DNA from: DATFYM01 sp035315065
GTDB taxonomy: Bacteria > Acidobacteriota > Terriglobia > UBA7540
Reading direction: 5' to 3'
Length of the DNA: 46,611 nucleotides
Assembly: GCA_035315065.1 (NCBI GenBank)
Contig: DATFYM010000191.1
Coordinates: 1 to 46,611, forward strand
This document shows positions 8,420-16,585 of the stretch, in pieces. Both the position numbers and the translations under genes were made by a program. The stretch's first letter is position 1; each line of letters starts with the position of its first letter. The notes below the pieces were generated by a model. It had not been told where the DNA came from. It did no database searches and saw only the letters and a list, made by a program, of their open reading frames with translations.

Positions 8420-8581
8420 ATGAATTTCGAAGAGGTCGGGAAGACCGTGGATAAGGAATTTGAAAAATTCGTCCAGTTTGTGGAGCATGAAGTCAGGCCG
8501 ACCACTCGCAAGGAGCTGTCGGAGCTGCTGCGCAAGGCCTCCACGCAGCTCGCCAAGATGGCCGAGAGCCTGTCGAAGTAG
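8420..8581 (+). CDS. Small helical protein of 53 residues, function unknown
   Basis: The start ATG at 8420 has GGAGG five to six bases upstream, better than the longer reading from 8360. The product is one long predicted amphipathic helix or coiled coil (EEVGKTVDKEFEKFVQFVEH, ELSELLRKASTQLAKMAESL) without signal peptide or cysteines. I cannot name a family. Coding is supported by the ribosome binding site and by composition unlike the flanking repeat DNA. Confidence 0.6.
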   Translation: MNFEEVGKTVDKEFEKFVQFVEHEVRPTTRKELSELLRKASTQLAKMAESLSK

Positions 8582-8676
8582 GTAGACAGCAGGCTGTAGA
8601 CGGCATACGGGGAGGACTCCGTTTGCGGCCATCTGCCTATATGCCGTCTACCGTTTACTATCTACTGTGCTTCGCT
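8582..8676. repeat. Period-7 inverted array pair (GTCTACC word)
   Basis: Directly after the small gene's stop, GTAGACAGCAGGCTGTAGAC is followed about 45 bases later by the inverse GCCGTCTACCGTTTACTATC in seven-base steps. The right array runs up to the proposed RlpA start. Confidence 0.6.
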
Positions 8677-9429
8677 ATGCCTCACGCCGCTGACCTGCCG
8701 GTGACCACGGCTTCCCCGAAGCGTCCCTCGGGCGAGGGTCGAATCCATTTGACCACGCTGACGGCCGCCGCCATTGTGGGATTGCTCCTCCTCTCCACCG
8801 GGTGTTTGCATCGCCGCCGCCGCCATCCGACGCGGCCTCAGGTTGGCGCGCCGCCGGCGAAGATCGTGCAGAACGAACAGGGCATCGCCTCCTGGTACGG
8901 TCATCCCTTCCACGGACGGCCGACCGCCAGCGGCGAGATTTACAATATGCACGACCTGACCGCCGCTCATCGCACGCTCCCCTTCAGCACCCGCGTGCGG
9001 GTCCACGACCTCGACAACGGCCGTGACGTGGAGGTGCGGATCAACGACCGAGGGCCGTTCGTGAAAGGGCGCATCATCGATCTCTCCAACGGCGCCGCCA
9101 GGTCCATGCAGATGATCGGCCCCGGCACCGCGCACGTGAGTCTCGAAATCCTGGGTCTGCCGTCGCCCGGCTCTCCCGGCGCCGTCCCCGGCATCTTTGC
9201 CGTGCAGGTAGGCTCTTTCCGGAATCCGAGCAATGCCGCCCGGCTGAAGGCGATCCTGGAGCAGAACCACTTTGGCCCGGTCGAGATCCAAACCTTTGAT
9301 CGCGGCGATGGGATCTTCTACCGCGTGCGCGTGGGACGCGAATCGAGCCAGGAAGACGCCGAGGCTCTGGCCGAAAAAGTGCGCCAGGCGAACCTGGCCG
9401 CGGAGACGTTTGTCGTCCGACTGAATTAA
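8677..9429 (+). CDS. rlpA: RlpA-like lipoprotein (double-psi beta barrel plus SPOR domain)
   Basis: A lipobox (LLLLSTGC) marks a lipoprotein signal. The RlpA barrel follows (GIASWYGHPFHGRPTASGE through INDRGPFVKGRIIDLS), which includes the catalytic-type aspartate in NDRGPF. A C-terminal SPOR domain (FAVQVGSFRNPSNAARLKAIL) binds denuded glycan strands at division sites. The family cleaves or organises septal peptidoglycan. The start is uncertain: ATG 8677 has no clear ribosome binding site, while an in-frame TTG at 8749 has GAGGG about ten bases upstream and gives a more typical short lipoprotein n-region. The frame upstream of 8677 is repeat-derived. Confidence 0.88.
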   Translation: MPHAADLPVTTASPKRPSGEGRIHLTTLTAAAIVGLLLLSTGCLHRRRRHPTRPQVGAPPAKIVQNEQGIASWYGHPFHGRPTASGEIYNMHDLTAAHRTLPFSTRVRVHDLDNGRDVEVRINDRGPFVKGRIIDLSNGAARSMQMIGPGTAHVSLEILGLPSPGSPGAVPGIFAVQVGSFRNPSNAARLKAILEQNHFGPVEIQTFDRGDGIFYRVRVGRESSQEDAEALAEKVRQANLAAETFVVRLN

Positions 9430-9435
9430 GGCTGA

Positions 9436-9555
9436 GGACGTCCTTCGTCTTTGGTCCGTGGTCCTTTGCAAAGAACGTTTCAATTGAAGCATGGCGCCTA
9501 GGCAGGCCTGTCCTTGCAGGTGACAAAGGACCAGGGACAACAGGACCGTCTACCT
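9436..9555. repeat. Period-7 inverted array pair (GGACCA word)
   Basis: TTTGGTCCGTGGTCCTTTGC near 9452-9471 is mirrored by GACAAAGGACCAGGGACAAC near 9521-9540, with words spaced by seven. It lies between the RlpA stop and the HIT gene start. Confidence 0.6.
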
Positions 9556-9569
9556 GAGAGGAGTGTCCT

Positions 9570-9914
9570 TTGGAAAGCTGCATCTTTTGCCGAGTCATTA
9601 AACGCGAAGCGCCGGGAAAGATCGTCTACGAAGACGAGTCGGTAGTCGCGATTGAGGACCTCCATCCTCAGGCGCCCGTTCACTTGCTGGTGATCCCGCG
9701 CCGGCACCTCCCCGGGCTTGGTGACGCCGGGCCTGAGGATGAGCCGCTCCTTGGCCACCTGTTTCAAATCGCCGCCCAACTCGCCCGTGCGCGCGGCCTC
9801 GAGTTACGGGGATACCGCACCGTCGTCAACCAGGGCGCTGGCGCGGGGCAGTCCGTTTTCCACCTCCACGTACACGTTCTGGGAGGGCGAGTGTTCCACT
9901 GGCCACCGGGGTAG
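9570..9914 (+). CDS. HIT-family nucleotide phosphoramidase/hydrolase
   Basis: The 114-residue protein has the N-terminal zinc-type CxxC seen in many HIT proteins (SCIFCRVI) and the histidine triad HLHVHVLGG near residue 99. HINT-type enzymes hydrolyse adenosine phosphoramidates. The start is a TTG at 9570, supported by GAGAGGAG seven to eight bases upstream; no in-frame ATG exists near the conserved N-terminus. The length is normal for the family. Confidence 0.93.
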   Translation: MESCIFCRVIKREAPGKIVYEDESVVAIEDLHPQAPVHLLVIPRRHLPGLGDAGPEDEPLLGHLFQIAAQLARARGLELRGYRTVVNQGAGAGQSVFHLHVHVLGGRVFHWPPG

Positions 9915-9956
9915 CGGTGAGGCCCTCCTTGTGCCCTCAGAAGAATTGACGATTGT

Positions 9957-10031
9957 CGATTGACGATTGACGATTGGAAGAGAAGCTCACGGCTTGCCTA
10001 TTCTTCTCTTCCAATCGTCAATCGTCAATCG
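9957..10031. terminator. Perfect 29-bp inverted repeat between convergent genes (period-7 element, GACGATT word)
   Basis: Arms 9957-9985 and 10003-10031 are perfect reverse complements. They are built from the seven-base word GACGATT and end in GGAAGAGAAG, and they are separated by a 17-base loop containing GGCTTGCC. Looser copies of the word extend it to about 9943-10049. It sits between the stops of the convergent HIT and M1 peptidase genes and could form a very strong hairpin, so a bidirectional terminator is likely. There is no T-run. Confidence 0.75.
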
Positions 10032-10091
10032 GCAATTGGCAATTCTTCGTCGGTGGTCGTAGCAAAACCCCAGATTGGGTAGGACGCCGTT

Positions 10092-12716
10092 TTACTTCAC
10101 CACCGCCAGAACCCGCTCATCGTCGATGGTGACGTGCGATGGCTTGGAGTTGGTGACAAACTTGAAGTGGCCGCCGGCATCGGTCACCGGCACCTCGCCC
10201 AAGAGCGTCTTCACCTTGCCCGATTGCGTCACCACCGGCACGAGCATTTCGAACTCCGGGCGGACGTTGCTCGGCTGGATGGTCCCTTCCACCACAAACC
10301 GGTTGGCCGCCGCTCGAACCGTGGCTTCGACTGTATAGGTCGGGATGCCGGTCCCACGCACCCAGTCGTCAAAGAACCAGTCGAGCCGGCCGTTGTGATC
10401 GAGGTCCATCGCCGGATTCATGTACTTGGCAGCGAACCGCGCGAAGTCCTCCGTGGAGGGATTCTGGTCCCGGTAGGCGACCACGAAGCCGCGCAGCATC
10501 TTGAAGAACTTTTCGTTGGCCTCGATCGTGACTGCCGATCCGCCAGCCGGCAGACTTGACGAAGCAGCCGCATTCGCGGACGACGGACCGCGCCCGGGCT
10601 GCCGAGAAGGCCTGGAAGGACTGGCTCGAGTCTCGCCGTCCGGCGACGAGTCCCGCATCATCATGCGCAGCATGTGGAGCACCCAGCAGGCTTTGTCGTA
10701 AACAATGCTGTTGTAACCCATGGGGTTGAGCGACGTGTTCAGGCGCTCGCCCAGCCAGATCGGCCCGCCGGACTCGATCGTTTTGCCGTCCTTGTTTTTG
10801 GCCAGCAAGTTGTCCCGGTAACTCTGCAACAGTGCCCGGAAGCTTCGATCCCCGTCTTTCTCGTGGGCCAGGTCGAGGGCGGCGGCGTAGGTGGCAAACC
10901 CCTCAGAGAGCCACTGATCGTGATACGTCTTCCAACCCACTTCGTTGCCCCACCACTGGTGTGCAATTTCATGGGTTAGGAGGAGGCGGTTCTGCAATTC
11001 CTCAGACTTGGTGTTGAAACCCAGTTCGGAGCGCGTCTCGCTGGGAAGGAAATACAGCGTCGGCAGGTAAACCAACTCCGGCCATCCCTGACCGAAATCG
11101 CCGGGAATCTGAGAAATCGCAAGTCGCGGATAGGGGAAGGGACCGAAGAGCAGTTCGAACAGCCGCACTGTATCCCCCGCATGTTGCGCCACCCGGTCCA
11201 CCAATGCGGCGGGCGCCAGGGGCTGGGCCACCTTAGGCATAACCTCCACCCTGACGCTGCCACCAAAGTTCTGCGTCACCACACGATCGGGCGGTTGGTG
11301 CGCAGCGTGCCGCTGTTCCAAGGAAGTCTCAGCCCCCTTTGACGCGTAGACCTCAATCGTAGTACTGCCGACCTTGCGGGTAACGCGGTCATACGCGCCT
11401 AGGTTAAACCCCGCCACGGGAAACGCGCCCTCCGAGATCCAATGGCTGTTCTTCCAACCCTCCGACGAATCCTCCATCACTAGCCTCCCGGTCGCCACCA
11501 ACGAGAGGTGGTCGGGATAATGGAAGGTGAGGTCGTATTGTGATTGCGGGGCGAGGCCCCGGTTCGGGTACCAACTGCCGTGGGCGCCGACAAAGAGGAC
11601 GCCATTTCCGACATTACTGATCACATTGCCAAGGTAAGTAAAGTCCAGCCGATACCTTTCACCGACGGGATGCGGCGAGGGCAGCACCACCGCCACCAGA
11701 TCGTTGCCGCGCTCCGCCGCTTCCGATTCTTCGAGCGATGGGTTCTGGAAGAAAGTCACGCTCCGCCCCTGGCCGTCTTTCACTTCCAAGACTTTGAGCG
11801 AACGAGAAAGCTCGAACGAGAACAGCCGCTCCAAATCCGAGCGGGACTCGATCTCGAGCTGCGCGTGACCCTCCAGGCTGTTATCAGCGTTGATGCGCGT
11901 GTCAATCTTGTAGGAGCGCACGAGAATCTCGCGCCAAGCCGGATCGGAGACTCGTGCTCCCGAAGTGCGGGTCGGGAACGAACACCAGACGTTGGCGTAA
12001 GACTTGCCGGCCACTTGTGATGCTGCCGTAATGGCAACGGCTTCGAGCGCCCGCCCGTCATCGATTGCCTCGAACGTCCCGAGGCTGACGCCACCGATAC
12101 GGGCATAGAAGGCAGGCCGGTCGCGCGCCCCCAGCATATCCTGCAGCACGCGCAAAGACGACTGAGGTGCCAGGTTGCGCACCACCGGAGCCCAATGGAA
12201 GGCGAAATCTCCGGGCTGCTCCGGGTCCTCGGGATCGGGACGCTCGGCACGAGCCTTCAACTCCTGGGCCGTGTGATCAGTGAATCGCAGGTAGAGGCTC
12301 AGGAAGCGCTCTTCCAGAATTGCCGTTTGCGTAAACTGGGCCAGGCTCTGACGCTCCGCCGCATTAGGCGGCATCAACAGGACCTCGCCGTCTCCGGAGA
12401 AAACTGCTCCCGTGATCTCTCCTGCCACCGGCGTGAAGAATTCCACAAACCCGCGGTTGAAATAAAACTTCAAGCCGTCGCGAGTGATCTGCGCATCGCG
12501 CAAAGAATAGATCTGAGTGGGGTCAAGAGAGACGGCGTCGAGTTGCTCGAGGAGTTGGCGGGGATCGATATCCGGCGCCTGGGAAGCAGTAGTCGAGGTG
12601 GACGGCGCCGCGTTGTTCGTACGCGCCGGAAGCTGGGAGAAAACTCCTGAAACAGATGCGGCGGAGCCCCCAATTAACAAGGCGGCTAGAGTGCTGTAAC
12701 ACTTAATCTTGACCAT
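10092..12716 (-). CDS. Secreted M1-family zinc aminopeptidase
   Basis: The 874-residue protein has a signal peptide (CYSTLAALLIGGSAASVSG). The gluzincin motif HEIAHQWWGN is near residue 582, and the third ligand follows in WLSEGFATYAAALDL. The usual exopeptidase loop GxMEN is not seen; the equivalent region reads GQGWPELVYLP, as in some bacterial M1-like proteins whose peptidase specificity is less certain. A long N-terminal beta-rich region precedes the catalytic domain. The start ATG at 12716 leads straight into the signal peptide. Periplasmic or outer-surface peptide degradation is the likely role. Confidence 0.9.
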   Translation of the reverse strand: MVKIKCYSTLAALLIGGSAASVSGVFSQLPARTNNAAPSTSTTASQAPDIDPRQLLEQLDAVSLDPTQIYSLRDAQITRDGLKFYFNRGFVEFFTPVAGEITGAVFSGDGEVLLMPPNAAERQSLAQFTQTAILEERFLSLYLRFTDHTAQELKARAERPDPEDPEQPGDFAFHWAPVVRNLAPQSSLRVLQDMLGARDRPAFYARIGGVSLGTFEAIDDGRALEAVAITAASQVAGKSYANVWCSFPTRTSGARVSDPAWREILVRSYKIDTRINADNSLEGHAQLEIESRSDLERLFSFELSRSLKVLEVKDGQGRSVTFFQNPSLEESEAAERGNDLVAVVLPSPHPVGERYRLDFTYLGNVISNVGNGVLFVGAHGSWYPNRGLAPQSQYDLTFHYPDHLSLVATGRLVMEDSSEGWKNSHWISEGAFPVAGFNLGAYDRVTRKVGSTTIEVYASKGAETSLEQRHAAHQPPDRVVTQNFGGSVRVEVMPKVAQPLAPAALVDRVAQHAGDTVRLFELLFGPFPYPRLAISQIPGDFGQGWPELVYLPTLYFLPSETRSELGFNTKSEELQNRLLLTHEIAHQWWGNEVGWKTYHDQWLSEGFATYAAALDLAHEKDGDRSFRALLQSYRDNLLAKNKDGKTIESGGPIWLGERLNTSLNPMGYNSIVYDKACWVLHMLRMMMRDSSPDGETRASPSRPSRQPGRGPSSANAAASSSLPAGGSAVTIEANEKFFKMLRGFVVAYRDQNPSTEDFARFAAKYMNPAMDLDHNGRLDWFFDDWVRGTGIPTYTVEATVRAAANRFVVEGTIQPSNVRPEFEMLVPVVTQSGKVKTLLGEVPVTDAGGHFKFVTNSKPSHVTIDDERVLAVVK

Positions 12717-12725
12717 GACCAGCCC

Positions 12726-12849
12726 GAAGAATTGACGATTGACGATTGGAAGAGAGTCTCACTGACGATTCTGGACGGCCTATTGAAAGGGCGGCGCGGC
12801 TTTGCCTACTCTTCTCTTACAATCGGCAATCGGCAATCGTCAATTCTTC
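12726..12849. repeat. Period-7 inverted element, GACGATT word (copy 2)
   Basis: GAATTGACGATTGACGATTG (12728-12747) and GGAAGAG open the element. A core containing GGCCTATTGAAAGGG and GGCTTTGCCTAC follows, and it closes with CAATCGGCAATCGTCAATTC (12827-12846). The arms are mirror images. The closing arm runs into the stop codon of the M20 peptidase gene. Confidence 0.7.
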
Positions 12850-14168
12850 TAGAGCGTCGCAATCAGCCCCGCCAGCAACGCCGCACGGCGGGGAAGCTCG
12901 CTGATGACCACGTGTTCGTTGAGCGCGTGGGCGCCATCGCCCACCGCTCCCAACCCGTCAAGCGTGGGGATGCCGAGCGCCGCAGTGAAGTTGCCGTCGG
13001 AACCGCCGCCGGTGGAAGCTTCTTTCAGGAGACCCAAGCCCAGTTCTTGGCCCACCCTCACCGCGTGGCGGAAGAGGTCAGCCGCCATGTGGCGTTCCAT
13101 CGGCGGGCGGTTGATCCCACCCGTGATTTCGAGCTTCGCCTCGAGGTGAAAAGGCTCGAGGCTGTGAAACTGACGCTCGATCCATTCGCGGTCGACCAGG
13201 CGAGGGATGCGCACATCGATCAGGGCCGACGCGCGCTCCGGGACCACGTTGCCTCGCGTGCCGCCTTCTACCACGCCCACGTTGACGGTGATGCCTCGGC
13301 GCGGGCGTGTCAGGCTTTGAATGCGGAGGACCTGGCGCGCCAGCTCGGTGATGGCGTTGACGCCGCTGCCCGGGCTGACTCCCGCGTGGGCGGCGCGGCC
13401 GTGGACCGTGATCCGAAATTCGCCCACTCCCTTGCGCGCCGTCTTGAGGGCGGAGCCGAGCGCCGGCTCGAGCACCAGCACCGCCGTCGAACGGGATGCC
13501 TCCTTCTCCAGTTGGGGGCGGAACGCCAGTGTGGAGACCTCTTCATCGGAGTTGAGGAAGCAACGCACGGGACGCACCGGCTCCATCTTGAGCGACTGAA
13601 GCGCCCGAATGGCCCACAGCGCGCAGACGATGCCGGCCTTCATATCGAAGATCCCCGGGCCGTAAGCGCACCCCTCCTTGATGACGAACGGCATGCGCTT
13701 GAGCGTGCCGACCTCCCACACCGTGTCGGAGTGGCCGAGCAGCAGCAGTGGCTTGTTGGACTTCCCACCCCAGAACTCCGCCACCAACGCCGACCCGGCC
13801 GTCGGGTGGCGAAGCATCTTCACCTTGCCGTGGGCGCGGGTGAACTCGCCGGCGAAGAAGTCCACCATGCGGTCCACGTCCGCCTTCGAGTTCGAGGGCG
13901 ATTCGATCTCCACCGCCTGGCGCAGGCAGCTTACCATCGCGTCAAGGTCGGATTCACAATTCTGCAACAGAGCTTTTAAGTCCAACGACTCCCCCCTCCT
14001 CACGACCGTAGATTGCGACCGCCGATCGCTGTGGAAAAACTCCATCACAACCGCTTTCGGGTCAATCGCCGCCCCGAGCGGAGTCAATTGCGAATCAGTT
14101 GCACTTTCATGGGCAAACCAATAGAGTAGCAGAAAAAGGGCCGAAAGAGCGCGCAAAAATCGAATCAC
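12849..14168 (-). CDS. M20-family zinc peptidase (carboxypeptidase G2-like)
   Basis: The 439-residue product has the M20 metal-binding motifs: GHSDTVW (H146, D148), GIFDMKAG (D175), the catalytic SDEE segment and a late His in HALNEHV. A lid/dimerisation domain lies between (RITVHGRAAHAG). The pattern fits glutamate carboxypeptidase-type enzymes that release C-terminal residues. The N-terminal 25 residues are hydrophobic and may be a signal peptide. The first ~60 residues are not conserved-looking, so a downstream start is possible. It lies behind the M1 aminopeptidase on the same strand, a plausible joint peptide-scavenging pair. Confidence 0.88.
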   Translation of the reverse strand: MIRFLRALSALFLLLYWFAHESATDSQLTPLGAAIDPKAVVMEFFHSDRRSQSTVVRRGESLDLKALLQNCESDLDAMVSCLRQAVEIESPSNSKADVDRMVDFFAGEFTRAHGKVKMLRHPTAGSALVAEFWGGKSNKPLLLLGHSDTVWEVGTLKRMPFVIKEGCAYGPGIFDMKAGIVCALWAIRALQSLKMEPVRPVRCFLNSDEEVSTLAFRPQLEKEASRSTAVLVLEPALGSALKTARKGVGEFRITVHGRAAHAGVSPGSGVNAITELARQVLRIQSLTRPRRGITVNVGVVEGGTRGNVVPERASALIDVRIPRLVDREWIERQFHSLEPFHLEAKLEITGGINRPPMERHMAADLFRHAVRVGQELGLGLLKEASTGGGSDGNFTAALGIPTLDGLGAVGDGAHALNEHVVISELPRRAALLAGLIATL

Positions 14169-14292
14169 ACGACGAAGTTTTCGAAGAGTCCTTTTCTGCC
14201 GAGCAGGCCCGCCATTGAAGGGTTCTCGACAGACCCGGCCTTGATTTCAACAGACCAATTCGTCCCCAGCGAGTCCGCGCTATGGACAACCA

Positions 14293-14316
14293 CACCAATT
14301 TGGTGCATACTGGTGC
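14293..14316. promoter_or_regulatory. Putative RHH-repressor operator
   Basis: CACCA-ATT-TGGTG is palindromic (14293-14305), and TGGTGC is repeated ten bases later (14301 and 14311), one helical turn apart, just before the RHH start codon. Ribbon-helix-helix antitoxins often bind such phased repeats and repress their own operon. Confidence 0.4.
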
Positions 14317-14321
14317 TATGT

Positions 14322-14579
14322 ATGAAGTCTGCGAATAAAACGGTACGCCAAAGCGTCAGCCTTTCGGCAAACGTCGCAGCGCAGGTTCGCAGCATGGCGA
14401 AGACCCGCCGGCTTAGTTCCAACCGGATGCTGGTGGAACTCATTGAGAACGGGATCGAGGCTGAGAAGCGCAGGCAGCAGGAGTTTTTCGAACTTGCCGA
14501 GCGTTTCCGCAACGCCACCGACCCGGAGGAAGCCAAGCGCCTCGGTGATGAGTTGGGCCGAATGGTGTTTGGTGACTGA
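14322..14579 (+). CDS. Ribbon-helix-helix (CopG/MetJ-type) DNA-binding protein, probable antitoxin
   Basis: The 85-residue protein opens with the RHH pattern TVRQSVSLSANVAAQVRSMA then SSNRMLVELIENGIEAE. A charged helical tail follows (KRRQQEFFELAERFRNATDP). The ATG at 14322 is chosen because the RHH strand begins six residues later; the upstream open frame is unlike protein. Its stop overlaps the next ATG (TGATG), so the two genes are translationally coupled, as in toxin-antitoxin pairs. The partner is interrupted. Confidence 0.8.
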   Translation: MKSANKTVRQSVSLSANVAAQVRSMAKTRRLSSNRMLVELIENGIEAEKRRQQEFFELAERFRNATDPEEAKRLGDELGRMVFGD

Positions 14580-14824
14580 TGCCCAAGATCGAGCGTTGGG
14601 ACAACTTGCCGCCAGGGGTCCGTCAGCACCTGATCGACCGGCTGCGCGACCGGGCAATCACCCTCGCCGACTTGAATCAACTTCGCCTCTGAATTGAATC
14701 GAAGCCGGAAGTGCCGGAAGGCGAGCGGTACAAGGAGTTCGGGTCATTCAAGATTTGCGGCCACGGCTCGTACCCCAAGACGTTCCTGCTTCGTGGCCAA
14801 GCTGCTAAGGGTAAGGCCCTCTGA
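14579..14824 (+). pseudogene. Small partner gene of the RHH protein, interrupted by in-frame TGA
   Basis: Reading from ATG 14579 gives 37 residues (KIERWDNLPPGVRQHLIDR and ADLNQLRL), then TGA at 14690-14692. The same frame then continues for 43 further protein-like codons (IESKPEVPEGERYKEFGSF, then KICGHGSYPKTFLLRGQAAK) to TGA 14822-14824. The context NQLRL-x-IESKPEVPEG suggests the missing residue is tryptophan, one transition from TGG; this rests on memory of similar proteins, not on a search. The gene is probably inactivated, leaving the antitoxin-like gene intact. Readthrough is possible but unsupported. Confidence 0.6.
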
Positions 14825-14874
14825 TCGGATAACTTCCCAATGGTCAGCCGGTCGGAAAAGCGGCACCGTGGTCC

Positions 14875-15862
14875 TCAGGCCTCGAACACCCAGCGCCCCT
14901 GCACCATGGTGCGCTCCACCCGAATATTCACCAGCGCTTGCGGCTCGACGCGCGTGGGATCCTCGCCGAGTACCACGAGGTCGGCGAGCTTGCCGGGTTC
15001 GATCGACCCCTTGAGGTTTTCCTCGTACGACGCGTAAGCGCCGTGCAAGGTGCCGGCCCGAATCGCTTCCTCCAGCGTGATGCGCTGGCTCGCGCCCCAG
15101 GTATGGCCGCGCGGATCGGTGCGCGTCACCTGGGACTGGAGCCACATCATGGGTTCAAAAGGGCTGGCGGTATAGCCCGAGGAATCCGGCGGCCGCAGCC
15201 CGGCGTCGAGGAAGCTGCGCATGGCGAACATATGTTCCAGCCGGCCGTCGCCGTAAAAGTGCATGACGTCGCCGTGGAAGTAGACGTAGCAGGAGAACGG
15301 CACGGGGATGGCGTTCAGGGCACGCAGGCGCGCGACGAGCGAGTCGTTGATCAGGCTACAGTGCTCGATCCGGTAACGCGGGTCACGCCGGGGTATCTCG
15401 CGCTGCAGGCGCTCATAAACGCTCAGCACGGCATCGATGGCCACGTCACCGTTGGCGTGGGTGGCCAGTTGCCAGCCCGCCGCGTGCGCTTTGCGGGCAC
15501 GCTCGTAGTGCTCCTCGGCACCTACCCACCAGGAGACCGTAGTAGCCGGGCATGCCGTCGTAGGGCTGCGAGAGCCGGGCGGTGCGTTCAGAGATCGAGC
15601 CGTCAGCGTACATCTTGATGGCTCCCACGCGAACCCATTCATCGCCGAGGCCGGTGTGAACGCCGGCCGCGATCATCCGGTCGAGCGCTTGCCAGTTGAG
15701 GAAGCAATAGAAGCGCATCGGCAACTCACCGGCGCTGAGCGCGTCCTGGTAAGCCTGCAGGTCTTCCGGACTGCCGTCGGCATCCGTGGCGGAAGTAACA
15801 CCTTTGCGGATCATCATGCGAGCGATCAGTTTGACGCCTTCCCGGCAATCGTCGCGAGTCAC
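14875..15862 (-). pseudogene. YtcJ-like amidohydrolase (amidohydrolase 3), N-terminally truncated and frameshifted
   Basis: The C-terminal two thirds of an amidohydrolase can be read in two frames. The first runs from about 15862 (LIARMMIRKGVTSATDADG through MYADGSISERTARLSQPYDG). The second continues from about 15525 to 14875 (HYERARKAHAAGWQLATHAN, RYRIEHCSLI, SIEPGKLADLVVLGEDP). Removing one base near 15522 rejoins them (LLVG-S-AEEHYERA). The first ~220 residues, with the HxH metal ligands, are missing; the higBA-like pair abuts instead. It is a decayed gene, not a working enzyme. Confidence 0.8.
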
Positions 15863-15863
15863 G

Positions 15864-16178
15864 CTACGCCGCTTCCAAGCGGACCCTGACCTTCAATCCG
15901 GCCTTGCGCAGTTGGTCCTCGACCGCCACAGCGACGAACTGATTCACCGAGTAGCCAAGAACCCGCGCGAACTGCGCGGCCCCTTCCACAGTGACGGCTC
16001 GCCTGCCGTTTTCAATGTCACAAAGCCTGGCTCGCGAAATCCCCATTCGGCGTGCCAAATCCGCTTGCACGACCTCATCGGCCCGCCGGATGGAAGCAAG
16101 CATTCGGCCAAAGGTCAGCGGCCCTCCCCGCAGGCGTTCCAGAAACTTCCTGGCGTCACTTCGAGCTTTAGTATTCAT
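15864..16178 (-). CDS. HigA-like HTH (Xre-type) antitoxin
   Basis: The 104-residue product carries an Xre helix-turn-helix (TFGRMLASIRRADEVVQADL, RRMGISRARLCDIENGRRAV). ATG 16178 is preferred over 16196 because GAGG lies nine to ten bases before it. It overlaps the end of the toxin frame by eleven bases, the usual toxin-first higBA order. The antitoxin reading frame is intact although the toxin is frameshifted, so it may still act as a repressor. Confidence 0.8.
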   Translation of the reverse strand: MNTKARSDARKFLERLRGGPLTFGRMLASIRRADEVVQADLARRMGISRARLCDIENGRRAVTVEGAAQFARVLGYSVNQFVAVAVEDQLRKAGLKVRVRLEAA

Positions 16179-16451
16179 GCTTAGACACCTCTTCAATGCT
16201 TACAAACTCAGCCGGTCCCTCGTTCTGAACGACATAAATAGCGCGGTAAGCGCGGCTCAACCGGATCGAACGCTGGCCTTGCCGGTTTCCCTTCAGCGGT
16301 TCGTCGTGGTAGCCAGGGGTCTTCCGCACTTCGTGAAGTCCGTCGCGTTCAACGGCGTCCACCCAGGTTTCCAGTTTGTCCAAAATATGCCCCGGTACCT
16401 GCCCAACGCCCGTTTCGCCGAAGTTGAAATGCGAACCGTTGGAATCGGCAT
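16168..16451 (-). pseudogene. HigB/RelE-like toxin gene, frameshifted
   Basis: The C-terminal 71 residues (DKLETWVDAVERDGLHEVRK to RSIRLSRAYRAIYVVQ) match a RelE/HigB-type mRNA interferase fold. The expected N-terminus sits in another frame just upstream (MPIPTVRISTSAKRALGR, ATG 16451). Inserting one base near 16405-16415 joins them as ALGR-VPGHILDKLETW, restoring a roughly 94-residue toxin. A one-base deletion has therefore disabled it, or the assembly lost a base. Confidence 0.65.
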
Positions 16452-16462
16452 TTCGGTCTTAT

Positions 16463-16483
16463 TGTACCCTGGCACGGGGTACA
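16463..16483. promoter_or_regulatory. Putative operator of the higBA-like locus
   Basis: TGTACCC and GGGTACA form a 7-bp-arm palindrome across seven bases, 12 bases upstream of the toxin start. Xre-type antitoxins typically repress from palindromes at this position. Confidence 0.45.
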
Positions 16484-16585
16484 CTTGCAAGGGCTGTTCG
16501 GGCGAACCTCCGCCCATGTCAGTCGTTTCGTAAGTCGGTAATGTACTGGCCCCTCACCGGTCCCGCTAAGCGCGACCGCCCTCTC

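Noticed and set aside
9943..10050. CRISPR array
   Set aside because: The repeats are seven bases, degenerate and without uniform spacers, and they pair as inverted arms. No cas gene is present.
12732..13979. 415-codon open frame antisense to the M20 peptidase gene
   Set aside because: Low-complexity arginine- and histidine-rich product that shadows a well-supported gene.
14690..14692. Selenocysteine at this TGA
   Set aside because: The position appears to be tryptophan and the gene lacks a redox motif; nonsense mutation is simpler.
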